In this document: in pieces, positions 34,101-42,082 of the stretch
Numbering within the stretch: position 1 is the first letter of the stretch
Layout: the number at the start of each line of letters is the position of its first letter
Source of the DNA: an uncultured Akkermansia sp.
Lineage (GTDB): Bacteria; Verrucomicrobiota; Verrucomicrobiia; Verrucomicrobiales; Akkermansiaceae
DNA length: 64,000 bases
Direction of reading: 5' to 3'
Assembly: GCA_949296365.1 (NCBI GenBank)
Contig: CASFPZ010000007.1
Coordinates: 1 to 64,000 of the forward strand
Notes under the pieces: model-generated
The model's database searches: none
Seen by the model: only the letters and a program-made list of their open reading frames with translations
What the model was told of the DNA's origin: nothing
Position numbers and translations under genes: made by a program

Positions 34101-35612
34101 ATGAATTATATGGATGGTTTATTTCGGAAAGCAATTCGTTTGAGTATTCGTGACAACGTTTTCATTGCTGTGGTCCCTTTACATGCTGGCGATATTGTGG
34201 AGGGGATCTCTGTTTTGGAAGATATTCCTGCTGCTCATAAAGGGGCGCTTTGCGATATCCAGCAAGGAGAAATTGTGTACAAGTATGGCGCTCCTATAGG
34301 TAAGGCAACTCGACAGATCCATGCCGGGGAACACGTTCATATCCACAATTTGTCTTCTATGCTAGGATCGCAATCTCATGATTGCCTTGCTGATATTTCT
34401 ATTGAAAACATATCCATTCCGCCTGTTGGAGCATTCCCAAAATATTTTCAGGGGTACCGACGTTGGAATGGTGAGGTTGGTATTCGGAATCAACTTTGGA
34501 TTATTCCAACGGTCGGCTGCGTCAATAGCTTAAGCCGTCGTTTGGCTCAATGCATTAACCAGGAACGAAACTGGGCGGAGGAACAAGCTTCTGTTGCCTT
34601 GGAACATCCGTATGGATGCTCCCAACAAGGAACCGACCATGTGACGACTCGTAAAATACTAGCTCGCTTAGCATTACATCCTAATGCTGGTGGTGTCCTT
34701 ATTGTCAGCCTTGGTTGCGAAAATAATACGCTTGAAGGTATGTTGAAAGAGATGGAACCTTTCGACCCTGATCGTGTTAAATGGCTCGTTGTCCAGCAGG
34801 TACAGGATGAATATAAAGAAGGAATGAAATTCTTACGGGTATTAGCTGACCAAATTGAGCAAGATCAACGTGTCGATTGTCCTGTCGAATCGTTAAAAAT
34901 TGGCCTTAAATGCGGTGGCTCTGATGCTTTTTCTGGGATTACTGCGAATCCCGTTGTTGGCATGGCTTCTGATATGATGAATGCTGCTGGTATTCGTCTG
35001 TTAATGGGAGAAGTCCCAGAAATGTTTGGGGGAGAACACGTTTTGCTCAGCCAAAGTTGCGATCCTGACATTCTCGCTCGTGGCAGGGAGATGATCCTGT
35101 CCTATAAAGACTATTTCATCAATCGTGGGTGCCCGCCGGATGCCAATCCATCTCCGGGCAATAAAGCAGGCGGGATCACAACTCTTGAAGAAAAATCACT
35201 GGGTTGTGTCAGAAAAGCTGGGCGAGTACCTATCAGGGCGATTCTGGAAATGGCTGAACCATGTGTTCAATCCGGACTCAGTCTGGTTCGTAGCCCTGGC
35301 AACGATGCTGTCGCGGTAACCCTTTTGGCGGCCGCGGGTGCGCAACTTATTTTGTTTACGACGGGACGCGGTACTCCCTTGGGCTCTGTCGTTCCTACGC
35401 TTAAAATCAGTTCGACGTCTCAATTGGCCATGCGTAAACCGCATTGGATCGATTTTGATGCTGGGGCGTTTCTCTCTGATAATTACCCAATGAACCTTGT
35501 TGCTCAACGTCTTGTCGAGTGTATCTTCCAAATTATTCAAGGTGTTCCTGCTAAAAACGAACAGAATGATGATCGTAACATTGCAATCTTCAAAGATGGC
35601 ATTACCTTATAA
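34101..35612 (+). CDS. uxaA: Altronate dehydratase
   Basis: Removes water from altronate to give 2-keto-3-deoxygluconate. 503 residues, full length for UxaA. The N-terminal SAF-like domain (GDIVEGISVLEDIPAAHKGA, then IQQGEIVYKYGAPIGKAT) is followed by the large catalytic domain with HPYGCSQQGTDHVTTRKILA, VSLGCENNTLEG, and LKCGGSDAFSGITANPVVG, which carry the cysteines and acidic residues that bind metal. It follows uxaB 95 bp downstream on the same strand. UxaC, KDG kinase and KDPG aldolase, needed for a full pathway, are not in the window. Confidence 0.95.
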   Translation: MNYMDGLFRKAIRLSIRDNVFIAVVPLHAGDIVEGISVLEDIPAAHKGALCDIQQGEIVYKYGAPIGKATRQIHAGEHVHIHNLSSMLGSQSHDCLADISIENISIPPVGAFPKYFQGYRRWNGEVGIRNQLWIIPTVGCVNSLSRRLAQCINQERNWAEEQASVALEHPYGCSQQGTDHVTTRKILARLALHPNAGGVLIVSLGCENNTLEGMLKEMEPFDPDRVKWLVVQQVQDEYKEGMKFLRVLADQIEQDQRVDCPVESLKIGLKCGGSDAFSGITANPVVGMASDMMNAAGIRLLMGEVPEMFGGEHVLLSQSCDPDILARGREMILSYKDYFINRGCPPDANPSPGNKAGGITTLEEKSLGCVRKAGRVPIRAILEMAEPCVQSGLSLVRSPGNDAVAVTLLAAAGAQLILFTTGRGTPLGSVVPTLKISSTSQLAMRKPHWIDFDAGAFLSDNYPMNLVAQRLVECIFQIIQGVPAKNEQNDDRNIAIFKDGITL

Positions 35613-35642
35613 CCTTTCCTCAAATCCGGAACGATTGTATGC

Positions 35643-35755
35643 TTGATCCCCGATCCTTCAACTTGCTGAAACGCGTTATGTGCGTCTGCATGGAAACCCT
35701 CGCTATTATCTGAGATCTACCTCCCGCTCGACGAAATCAACTAATCCCGCTGCGG
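35643..35755 (+). pseudogene. Possible relic of a DUF72 (YecE-like) gene
   Basis: One frame, immediately after a stop, reads SPILQLAETRYVRLHGNPRY, then YLRSTS. The core (Y-V-R-L-H-G-x-P-R-Y-Y) resembles the conserved segment of DUF72 proteins (YvRlHG...yY). The frame opens after a stop and closes within 60 codons, and no flanking homology remains. If real it is a small decayed fragment; a chance match cannot be excluded. Confidence 0.3.
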
Positions 35756-35772
35756 AAGGTTGTAACACAAAC

Positions 35773-35807
35773 CGCCGATAGGAGGAAACAACCCCTCCAT
35801 ATCGGCG
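35773..35807 (-). terminator. Hairpin between uxaA and the EboD-like gene (probable terminator)
   Basis: cgccgata (35773-35780) pairs perfectly with tatcggcg (35800-35807), and the stem continues inward with ggagg/cctcc. On the minus strand it is followed by gtttgtgtt, a modest T-rich tract, about 60 bp after the EboD-like stop codon. It could also stop read-through from uxaA. Confidence 0.6.
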
Positions 35808-35868
35808 ACGGATGAAATCGATACGAACCCTAATGCTTTTCTTGAGCGGAGTGGGCTGGCGGGAGATG

Positions 35869-37032
35869 TCAGACGGGTGACAACGAGTCGAGAGAACGGT
35901 CTTCCAGAATGGCTGTGATACAGGCGTCCATAAGGTCGACAGAAATATCGTGTACGTCAAAACCTTCGCCTATATCGCGGAGCATGAGCAAGGTGAGTTC
36001 TCCTCCTAAGTGGCGCCTGAAACTCTCGAGCCCAGCCAAGACTGCATAGTGAGCACCGCGGCGCAACCCAAGACGAGGGCTGGAAAGCGGCAATTTGAGC
36101 TTTTGAATGAGGTTGATAGCACGTTGAGCCTGTGCGACTGGCAACCAGCCGTTGGCAACGGAATAGACAATATCGAGGTGCATACCGATAGCAACAGCAT
36201 CGGCATGCCGCACGGAATATTCAGAGAGTAACTCGAGTTGGTGGGCGGCCCAGTGGCCAAAGTCGAGAGGTCGGCTAACGCCTTGTTCGAAGGGATCTCC
36301 GGATTCTGCGATGTGCCTGGCGTGTAACAGGGCCGATTGGCGGACTGCCTGGGCGAGGGTATCGGACTCAAGTGCAGCGAGTTGTTCGGCGTGGTCTTCC
36401 AACCATTGGAAGAAAATGGCATCTTGGACGAGAGAAACTTTGATGACTTCCGAGAGGCCGGAACGTTTTAATGGTTCCGGTTGTCTGACGAGGATATCGA
36501 TATCGTTAATAGTAGCCCAAGGTACGGCAAAGGTGCCAAGGAAGTTCTTTTCACCGCCGAAATTGATGCCGTTTTTGACGCCAACGCCGGAATCTGCTTG
36601 AGAGAGGGTCGTCGTAGGAATGCGGACGAGACGAATGCCCCGGTGGGCTGTAGCGGCGGCAAGACCAACGACGTCTAGGAAAGCGCCGCCGCCCACAGCG
36701 AGAATATAAGAGTGGCGGTCTAGGTCTTCTTTCTGGATAACGGCGAGTGCTTTTTGCCAAATATCCATGGAGAGTTTTGACTCTTCGCCGCCAGGTAGGG
36801 TGATGAGTTGCCGGAAGTCGACTTGAGGCATGGAGTTGGCAAACCAGCGCTCGATCATCGTGCCCAGCTCTGGCATGGCGAGGCTGGGTGTCTTTTCGAT
36901 GAAAGCTATGCATTTAGGGCTTTTGCCCTCCAGTAGGTCAACCAGCGTTCTGTTATCTGGATGGAACAACTGGCGGGTCGAACAGATGCGGTATGGGAAT
37001 GATACGTTGATAACCAGGTTAGTGCATGACAT
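35869..37032 (-). CDS. EboD-like 3-dehydroquinate synthase homologue
   Basis: 387 residues of the dehydroquinate synthase-like fold. The sequence VSFPYRICSTRQLFHPDNRTL, the nucleotide loop YILAVGGGAFLDVVGLAAAT, the segment RIPTTTLSQADSGVGVKNGI and the metal-binding RPLDFGHWAAHQLE agree with the EboD subgroup (ebo clusters) rather than with AroB. EboD-type enzymes normally sit with a UbiA-type prenyltransferase, a TatD-like hydrolase and xylose-isomerase-like proteins; here none of these is adjacent. The natural substrate of EboD is not established, to my knowledge, so no reaction is assigned. The next upstream gene on the same strand is the pseudoprotease, 25 bp away, which may be coincidental. 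Confidence 0.85.
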   Translation of the reverse strand: MSCTNLVINVSFPYRICSTRQLFHPDNRTLVDLLEGKSPKCIAFIEKTPSLAMPELGTMIERWFANSMPQVDFRQLITLPGGEESKLSMDIWQKALAVIQKEDLDRHSYILAVGGGAFLDVVGLAAATAHRGIRLVRIPTTTLSQADSGVGVKNGINFGGEKNFLGTFAVPWATINDIDILVRQPEPLKRSGLSEVIKVSLVQDAIFFQWLEDHAEQLAALESDTLAQAVRQSALLHARHIAESGDPFEQGVSRPLDFGHWAAHQLELLSEYSVRHADAVAIGMHLDIVYSVANGWLPVAQAQRAINLIQKLKLPLSSPRLGLRRGAHYAVLAGLESFRRHLGGELTLLMLRDIGEGFDVHDISVDLMDACITAILEDRSLDSLSPV

Positions 37033-37057
37033 GTCGGCCTCCTTTCGTAAATTGTGA

Positions 37058-38617
37058 TTATGGTAATGACGAATTCAACCTGCGCAGGACGGGAAGCGCC
37101 CGGCGACGCAAGGCTTCATTAGAAGAATGACATGTTGAACGCGACAGGTAAAGCTTGAAAGGCGCTTTATTGGTTTCTATTTCAATTAAATCACTGGCTG
37201 TAGGCTGATCAAGCAGTTCTGACAAGTGTTTGAGGGACTTCACCTGTGTGCCATTGACTTTGTTGACGATGCAAAACCCGCAGGTATTGTATCCTAACGT
37301 GGCTGGCGTAGGCAATACGATGCCGATGACGACAAGCTCTTCCCGACCTTCCTGAACGTAGGTTTCTTTGTTGTTGAGTGCCTTAATGAGTTCCGTAGGC
37401 AAGTTGTTGTCGTTGAATCCCTTGATCGTGTCGATGAAGCTCGAGGTGAGTTTTTGAAAAACTAGCCCGCCATAGATGATGTACGAAGGACAAGCGTTGG
37501 CGATGATGTCGCGCGAAACTAGGTCTTTGTCGACTGCTGAGCGGTCTAACTGGATGTTGAGTGACAACGGCTCTCCATTGCGACGTATCTTGACTGAAAT
37601 GGTGTCGCCCATTTTGTGAGAGTCGTGCATGAGAAGCGCGGCTGGTACTGGACCGAGCGAAGCATCTTGGGTGAGTCCTCGGTTGTCAATGGGGCGCCCG
37701 TCTAGCTCTTCCAATACATCGCCTTTTTGGAGCCCGGCTCGAGCTGCACAAGAACGCGGGACGACTTGCGAGATGTAGATGCCGTTACCGTTGCGGTCGA
37801 GTTTCAGGTATTCGCGGAAGATGGGATCCGTCAATTCGCTGATGGAGATCCCGAGGGTGGGGAATCCGGGCCGCCCGGATTTGGCATTTTGCAAGAAGTT
37901 ATTGATGACTGTTGCGGATACTGCCGTTAATGTCTGCTGGCGGTAATTCAGGCTGATCCCGACTAACTTGTCGTTGACAACTACTGGAATGGTGGCCGAA
38001 CTGGATTCGGGAGTCAGCGTTGCTTGGATATCGCAAGCGAGAAAACCTGGAAAATCGTTCCCTGAAGAAAAGGGTGTCGATGAACGAAAAATCCCCGGTG
38101 TCGTCAACGGCAACCCCTCGTTAGAATATTGCCATAACTCAACCGAAGCATTGAGTGCCTGGGGGGAACCAACTGGAAGCGGGACTAGTCCTTCTAAAAA
38201 CGCGGAGCTTTCTGGTGAAGCGGGGAGTCCTATCAAAGCCAAGTTGGCCTCTGGATCCGAATAAACAACTCGCGCCGATACGGAACGCCCCCCCTGAGAG
38301 GGAACTAATTCAACAAAGGTGGCATCGCGCACCATAGTTTCTACTGTGAGAAATTGTCCGTTTCCCAAATAGACTGCAAACCCATTTGAATATTGCGTAG
38401 ATAATTTCTGCCAGGGCTGTAAATGGTTGTAGGATTGGCGAGTTGCCTTCAAGGTGACCATCGATCGGGTCGGCGAAGGCGTTGCAACGGGCGCTTGCGC
38501 TACTGGCGCCGGAACACAGGGCTCTTGTTGTGTTGGTTGGGGGCTTTGCGCTTGCGCGGGAAAAAGTGGTAGGGTGGCCAATAATCCGGCTAACAAAAAA
38601 AAGGAGAGTGTGTACAT
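37058..38617 (-). CDS. Exported trypsin-like/PDZ protein, catalytically degenerate
   Basis: 519 residues with a signal peptide (MYTLSFFLLAGLLATLPLFP, ending AQA) and a Pro/Gln-rich spacer. The chain aligns with the upstream HtrA-like protease. However, the catalytic His motif TNAHVV is TVETMV (about 91-96), the Asp position in DADLALI is Asn in PEANLALI, and GNSGG is replaced by ESSSA. A PDZ domain follows (about 245-370), with GIYISQVVPRSCAARAGLQK and GDVLEELDGRPID. The C-terminal half matches its neighbour in order. It looks like a non-proteolytic paralogue that may have a regulatory, chaperone or scaffolding role. It starts four bases after the protease stop codon, so the two are likely made together. 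Confidence 0.85.
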   Translation of the reverse strand: MYTLSFFLLAGLLATLPLFPAQAQSPQPTQQEPCVPAPVAQAPVATPSPTRSMVTLKATRQSYNHLQPWQKLSTQYSNGFAVYLGNGQFLTVETMVRDATFVELVPSQGGRSVSARVVYSDPEANLALIGLPASPESSAFLEGLVPLPVGSPQALNASVELWQYSNEGLPLTTPGIFRSSTPFSSGNDFPGFLACDIQATLTPESSSATIPVVVNDKLVGISLNYRQQTLTAVSATVINNFLQNAKSGRPGFPTLGISISELTDPIFREYLKLDRNGNGIYISQVVPRSCAARAGLQKGDVLEELDGRPIDNRGLTQDASLGPVPAALLMHDSHKMGDTISVKIRRNGEPLSLNIQLDRSAVDKDLVSRDIIANACPSYIIYGGLVFQKLTSSFIDTIKGFNDNNLPTELIKALNNKETYVQEGREELVVIGIVLPTPATLGYNTCGFCIVNKVNGTQVKSLKHLSELLDQPTASDLIEIETNKAPFKLYLSRSTCHSSNEALRRRALPVLRRLNSSLP

Positions 38618-38621
38618 GCGA

Positions 38622-40262
38622 TTAGCGCTGCGAAGCAGCAGTTGGTGTGATGGTTTCGCGGGAGCCGTCTAGGCAAACGGCTCTGCCTATGTTATATTGG
38701 CGGGCAATGCGAGCGTTGGCGGCAGCTATGTCAGCTCGTTTGAGGACGATGGGGCGTCCATATTTGTCGCCTTCCATCTCGATGACGATGAATGGCGTTT
38801 GCTGATCGGCTTGCTGCGGGTAAAGAAGTTCGTTCAAATGGGCTAGGCTCTGGACGCGTACCCCATTGACTTTACTGACAACCGGGGGATATGAACCTTG
38901 CGGCGGCAACTGGGAATTAACGGCGTCATCTAGAACGGAAGTCAACATGACGCGTTCCTTGCATTCGGGAGAATTAACCCCTTGGAGGAATTCGGTGACT
39001 TCCAGAGAAACTGAATGAAAAGGAATCTTGTTGTCGTTAAGAACGTCGCGTTGCATGGGCTGGAAAACGAGCCCTGCACAGATGACGTAGCGGGGTTTGC
39101 GATCGTATTCGGCTTCGAGTGCCCACCCGGTCTGAGAGGTCTTCAGCTGCACTGACACCCGTTCGGGCTTCCCCTGACGCATGATGTCAATAGCGACAAT
39201 ATCGCCGGCAAACCGGCGTTCAATCAATTCGTTCATGCTGATGGATTCCCCATCCAAATTGATCATACCTGAACTGTCGACATCGTAGTCGTCTACTTTC
39301 AGGATGACGTCTCCTGTCTTCAGAAGGCCGTCGCATGATGAACCTTTGACGATATCGCTGGCGAGTACTCCGCGTTCGTCGTCTGGCAATTGCAGGGCTT
39401 TGCGCAAGGCTGGATTGGAAATGGGGAATAGAGTCACGCCAAGGTCGACGTATTGATCGTAGCGTCCGTCGCGCACATCTTGTAGAAAACGGTTGACGAC
39501 GGGCACTGGGATGACGTATCCGGTGTTATTGGCGGATGCGATGCCTTGGAAGGCAACGCCGATTACTTTGTTCCCCATGAGGACTGGCCCTCCGCTGTTG
39601 CCTGGGTTGATCGCGGCATCAATCTGTATGGCCAGGTGCTTTTGCATCTTTGAATGCGCGTAGGTGATGAAATCGATGCGCGATACAACCCCTCGCGTGA
39701 CAGAAAGGCGAGTCCCTCCAATGGGATACCCGAGCGCTCGCACTTCGTCTTCAAGCTTGGGTAACTCTTGGCTGAGCTCGAAATAGGGCAATTCGGCAAA
39801 TGGCGCAAAATCTTTCTCATCAATCTCGATGAGTGCTAGATCAGCATCGTGTGCAACATATTTTACCTTGGCTGGAATTTTGCGCGACGACCCGTATTGG
39901 GAAATGTGTATGCGCTCGGCATTGCTGACGACGTGGGCGTTTGTGAGGAAGGCGCATTTGCCTATGAGGAACGCTGTGCCGATGCCGCCACTATAATTGC
40001 CTGGTTGCCAGGGCATCGAATAATCGGGTGTCAAGGTGGCTACTTCAACTTTGACGACTCCTTGATATTGTTTTTCTGTGTCGGGCAAATCTCCCGTCAT
40101 GACGCGGTCTGTACCATAGTCGGCAACAAATGCGGCTTCGTCGGCATCTGGCATTGTGTCATCCTGCCCAACGACTGCCAAAGGACAACCGAGACTGGCC
40201 AGAACGACCCAACTGCATGTACACAACACGCGCCTCAATGGGGTTCTTGTGGAAAGAAACAT
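38622..40262 (-). CDS. Exported HtrA/Deg-like serine protease with PDZ domain
   Basis: 546 residues, N-terminal signal peptide with a hydrophobic core around residues 11-32. The catalytic triad is intact: His110 in FLTNAHVV, Asp141 in HDADLALI and Ser223 in INPGNSGGPV. A PDZ domain follows (about 270-370: GVTLFPISNPALRKALQLPD, then GDVILKVDDYDVDSSG). The C-terminal region continues with a second conserved block (YVICAGLVFQPMQRDVL, VSKVNGVRVQSLAHLNELL) that is shared with the adjacent pseudoprotease and resembles the C-terminal part of plant and bacterial Deg-type proteases (Deg9-like). It is the first gene of a tandem with its inactive paralogue. Envelope protein quality control is the likely role. 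Confidence 0.92.
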   Translation of the reverse strand: MFLSTRTPLRRVLCTCSWVVLASLGCPLAVVGQDDTMPDADEAAFVADYGTDRVMTGDLPDTEKQYQGVVKVEVATLTPDYSMPWQPGNYSGGIGTAFLIGKCAFLTNAHVVSNAERIHISQYGSSRKIPAKVKYVAHDADLALIEIDEKDFAPFAELPYFELSQELPKLEDEVRALGYPIGGTRLSVTRGVVSRIDFITYAHSKMQKHLAIQIDAAINPGNSGGPVLMGNKVIGVAFQGIASANNTGYVIPVPVVNRFLQDVRDGRYDQYVDLGVTLFPISNPALRKALQLPDDERGVLASDIVKGSSCDGLLKTGDVILKVDDYDVDSSGMINLDGESISMNELIERRFAGDIVAIDIMRQGKPERVSVQLKTSQTGWALEAEYDRKPRYVICAGLVFQPMQRDVLNDNKIPFHSVSLEVTEFLQGVNSPECKERVMLTSVLDDAVNSQLPPQGSYPPVVSKVNGVRVQSLAHLNELLYPQQADQQTPFIVIEMEGDKYGRPIVLKRADIAAANARIARQYNIGRAVCLDGSRETITPTAASQR

Positions 40263-40289
40263 AACAAAGTATTGTTCAGAACTGTGAAG

Positions 40290-41417
40290 TTAATTTTGGT
40301 TTTGCTTGGAAAGGTCGTTTTTCATGTCGACGAGATCGCGACAAAAATCCTCCATCTGGCGGCAAAGCCGCTGGACTCCCCGTAAATCGATTTCCCCTAG
40401 CGCTTGAATGGCTTGGCGAACATGGTCGATGCATTTCGACAACCGACGAGTAATGGTCGTATAATCTACTTTGCTTTCGTTGAGTTGCAATAGACACGAG
40501 AGTGTATTGGGCGTGATGTAGCGAATCGCTGCAAAGACGGTCGATATGTGCGGGGCTAAAGGGGTATCGGCTAGCTTGTCGGCTGTCAACATACGAGAAA
40601 ATACTTTTTGGGTTGTCTCAGTCATCTCGGTGATATGCTGAAAGAGCGGATGACTTATGCAGAGCTGGGCTTCGATGGCTTCATCATCGCTCAAAACATC
40701 GAATAGACTGAGCGAACTCGTCAATCGTTCTGGAAATGAAGTGCCGCGTTCATCGGCTGTTGCTAAGTCCCCTAAAAGATCATCCCATCCCATGACGAAA
40801 GCTTGGCAGGCATCGCCAAAGGGCTCCATTTTGTATTTGCGGTGAATTTCCTGATAAGCAATAGCAATCCCCTCGGCTTCCCTGAGGCGAATGTCCCAAT
40901 GATGGTCTGGCAGGGGATCCGGATCGTCCTGAAATTGAGAATATTGCCGGATCCATGCGGCAACGTAGTCGCGCAATGTCTGCTGGTTGATCATGATTTG
41001 AACTTGCTCGTCAACTAGGCTTGCTTGCCAGACTGGCATCGTGACATCGATCTGAAAATTGTCTGTCTCTAACAAAAACATGCCGTGCTGTGTCGTATAC
41101 CATTCCAGATACAGTTGGTTGACTAGTAGAGGCGATAGACCAGGACGATATGTCCGCCGCGAGGCTGTCATGTCACCAATGCGACCTTTCTCTAGCGTGG
41201 GATAAAAACTTGCTTTATTCCATTCTGAAGGAATGGTCTGCACATCTCGACAGGAAAATTTTGCTAAACATCCTGCCAGGTCAGAGAAACAATCCCCTGC
41301 CAGTTGAAATTGAATGGGGCGATCTACTCCCTTAAACCATAAGTCCAAGCGCGTTGTCCCTTGAACGCGATTGTCAATCTGGCCGTGATCGATGTAGGGG
41401 GAAAGTCGTGAAATCAT
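40290..41417 (-). CDS. Conserved-looking cytoplasmic protein, unknown function (375 aa)
   Basis: No signal peptide or membrane segment. The N-terminal third is beta-rich and the C-terminal two thirds are alpha-helical, with repeated Leu/Ile heptad-like stretches (for instance VRQAIQALGEIDLRGVQRLC). I recognise no family. It lies 27 bp upstream of the HtrA-like protease gene on the same strand, so it may be expressed with the protease/pseudoprotease pair. It shows good codon usage and no frame disruptions, so it is a real gene. A regulatory or scaffold role is possible but not shown. Confidence 0.75.
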   Translation of the reverse strand: MISRLSPYIDHGQIDNRVQGTTRLDLWFKGVDRPIQFQLAGDCFSDLAGCLAKFSCRDVQTIPSEWNKASFYPTLEKGRIGDMTASRRTYRPGLSPLLVNQLYLEWYTTQHGMFLLETDNFQIDVTMPVWQASLVDEQVQIMINQQTLRDYVAAWIRQYSQFQDDPDPLPDHHWDIRLREAEGIAIAYQEIHRKYKMEPFGDACQAFVMGWDDLLGDLATADERGTSFPERLTSSLSLFDVLSDDEAIEAQLCISHPLFQHITEMTETTQKVFSRMLTADKLADTPLAPHISTVFAAIRYITPNTLSCLLQLNESKVDYTTITRRLSKCIDHVRQAIQALGEIDLRGVQRLCRQMEDFCRDLVDMKNDLSKQNQN

Positions 41418-41465
41418 GGTTTTGGGCGGTCAATGTGATGATTGTTTTTAGAAAAAAGACAAATG

Positions 41466-42077
41466 TTAATAGCGAGCTTCACCTGGTGAGGGCAAATCTT
41501 CGTGCTTTTGCCGAATGAGATCGGCTTGCTCCATGAGGCCGGCAACGGCATCCCAGCGCCCTGTCATTAACGCCTCGCGGGAAGTTGCAGGCATGTTGAT
41601 GGCTATGCTACCGCTGTCCCATGTGGCGCTCATGGTCTCCAGGTCGATAGTAACTTCAAGGTCAGGGGTTGTTTCGACTGCTTGAACGAGGCGGGCTAAG
41701 TCTTCTGGTCTGGCGGTGACACAAGGCAAACCAATGCCTGTACTGTTGCCAAAGAAAATTTCGGCAAACGAACCGGCAATGATGCCGCGAATCCCTGATC
41801 GCTTGATCGCTTGTGGCGCATGCTCTCGTGATGAACCACAACCAAAATTGTCTCCGCCTATCAAAATTGAGGCTCCTGCATAGCGTGGATCGTCAATCGG
41901 ATGGCCTTTACTTTGATGGTCTGAAGTGAATCGCTCATCCCAAAACATGACTCCGGCTAACTCGTCGAATGTAATGCATTTGAGGAAACGGGCTGGAATG
42001 ATACGATCGGTATCCATGTCGGCCCCAGGGACGGGGACGCAGGTTCCTTGAATCCGGGTGATGTGTTCGAGTGCCAT
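41466..42077 (-). CDS. leuD: 3-isopropylmalate dehydratase small subunit
   Basis: Small swivelling subunit of the isopropylmalate isomerase used in leucine synthesis; 203 residues, normal length. Motifs DTDRIIPARFLK and GDNFGCGSSREHAPQA, with the substrate-binding arginine and the serine-rich loop, are intact. It starts five bases after the leuC stop codon on the same strand, so the two subunits are made from one transcript. Confidence 0.97.
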   Translation of the reverse strand: MALEHITRIQGTCVPVPGADMDTDRIIPARFLKCITFDELAGVMFWDERFTSDHQSKGHPIDDPRYAGASILIGGDNFGCGSSREHAPQAIKRSGIRGIIAGSFAEIFFGNSTGIGLPCVTARPEDLARLVQAVETTPDLEVTIDLETMSATWDSGSIAINMPATSREALMTGRWDAVAGLMEQADLIRQKHEDLPSPGEARY

Positions 42078-42082
42078 GTTTG

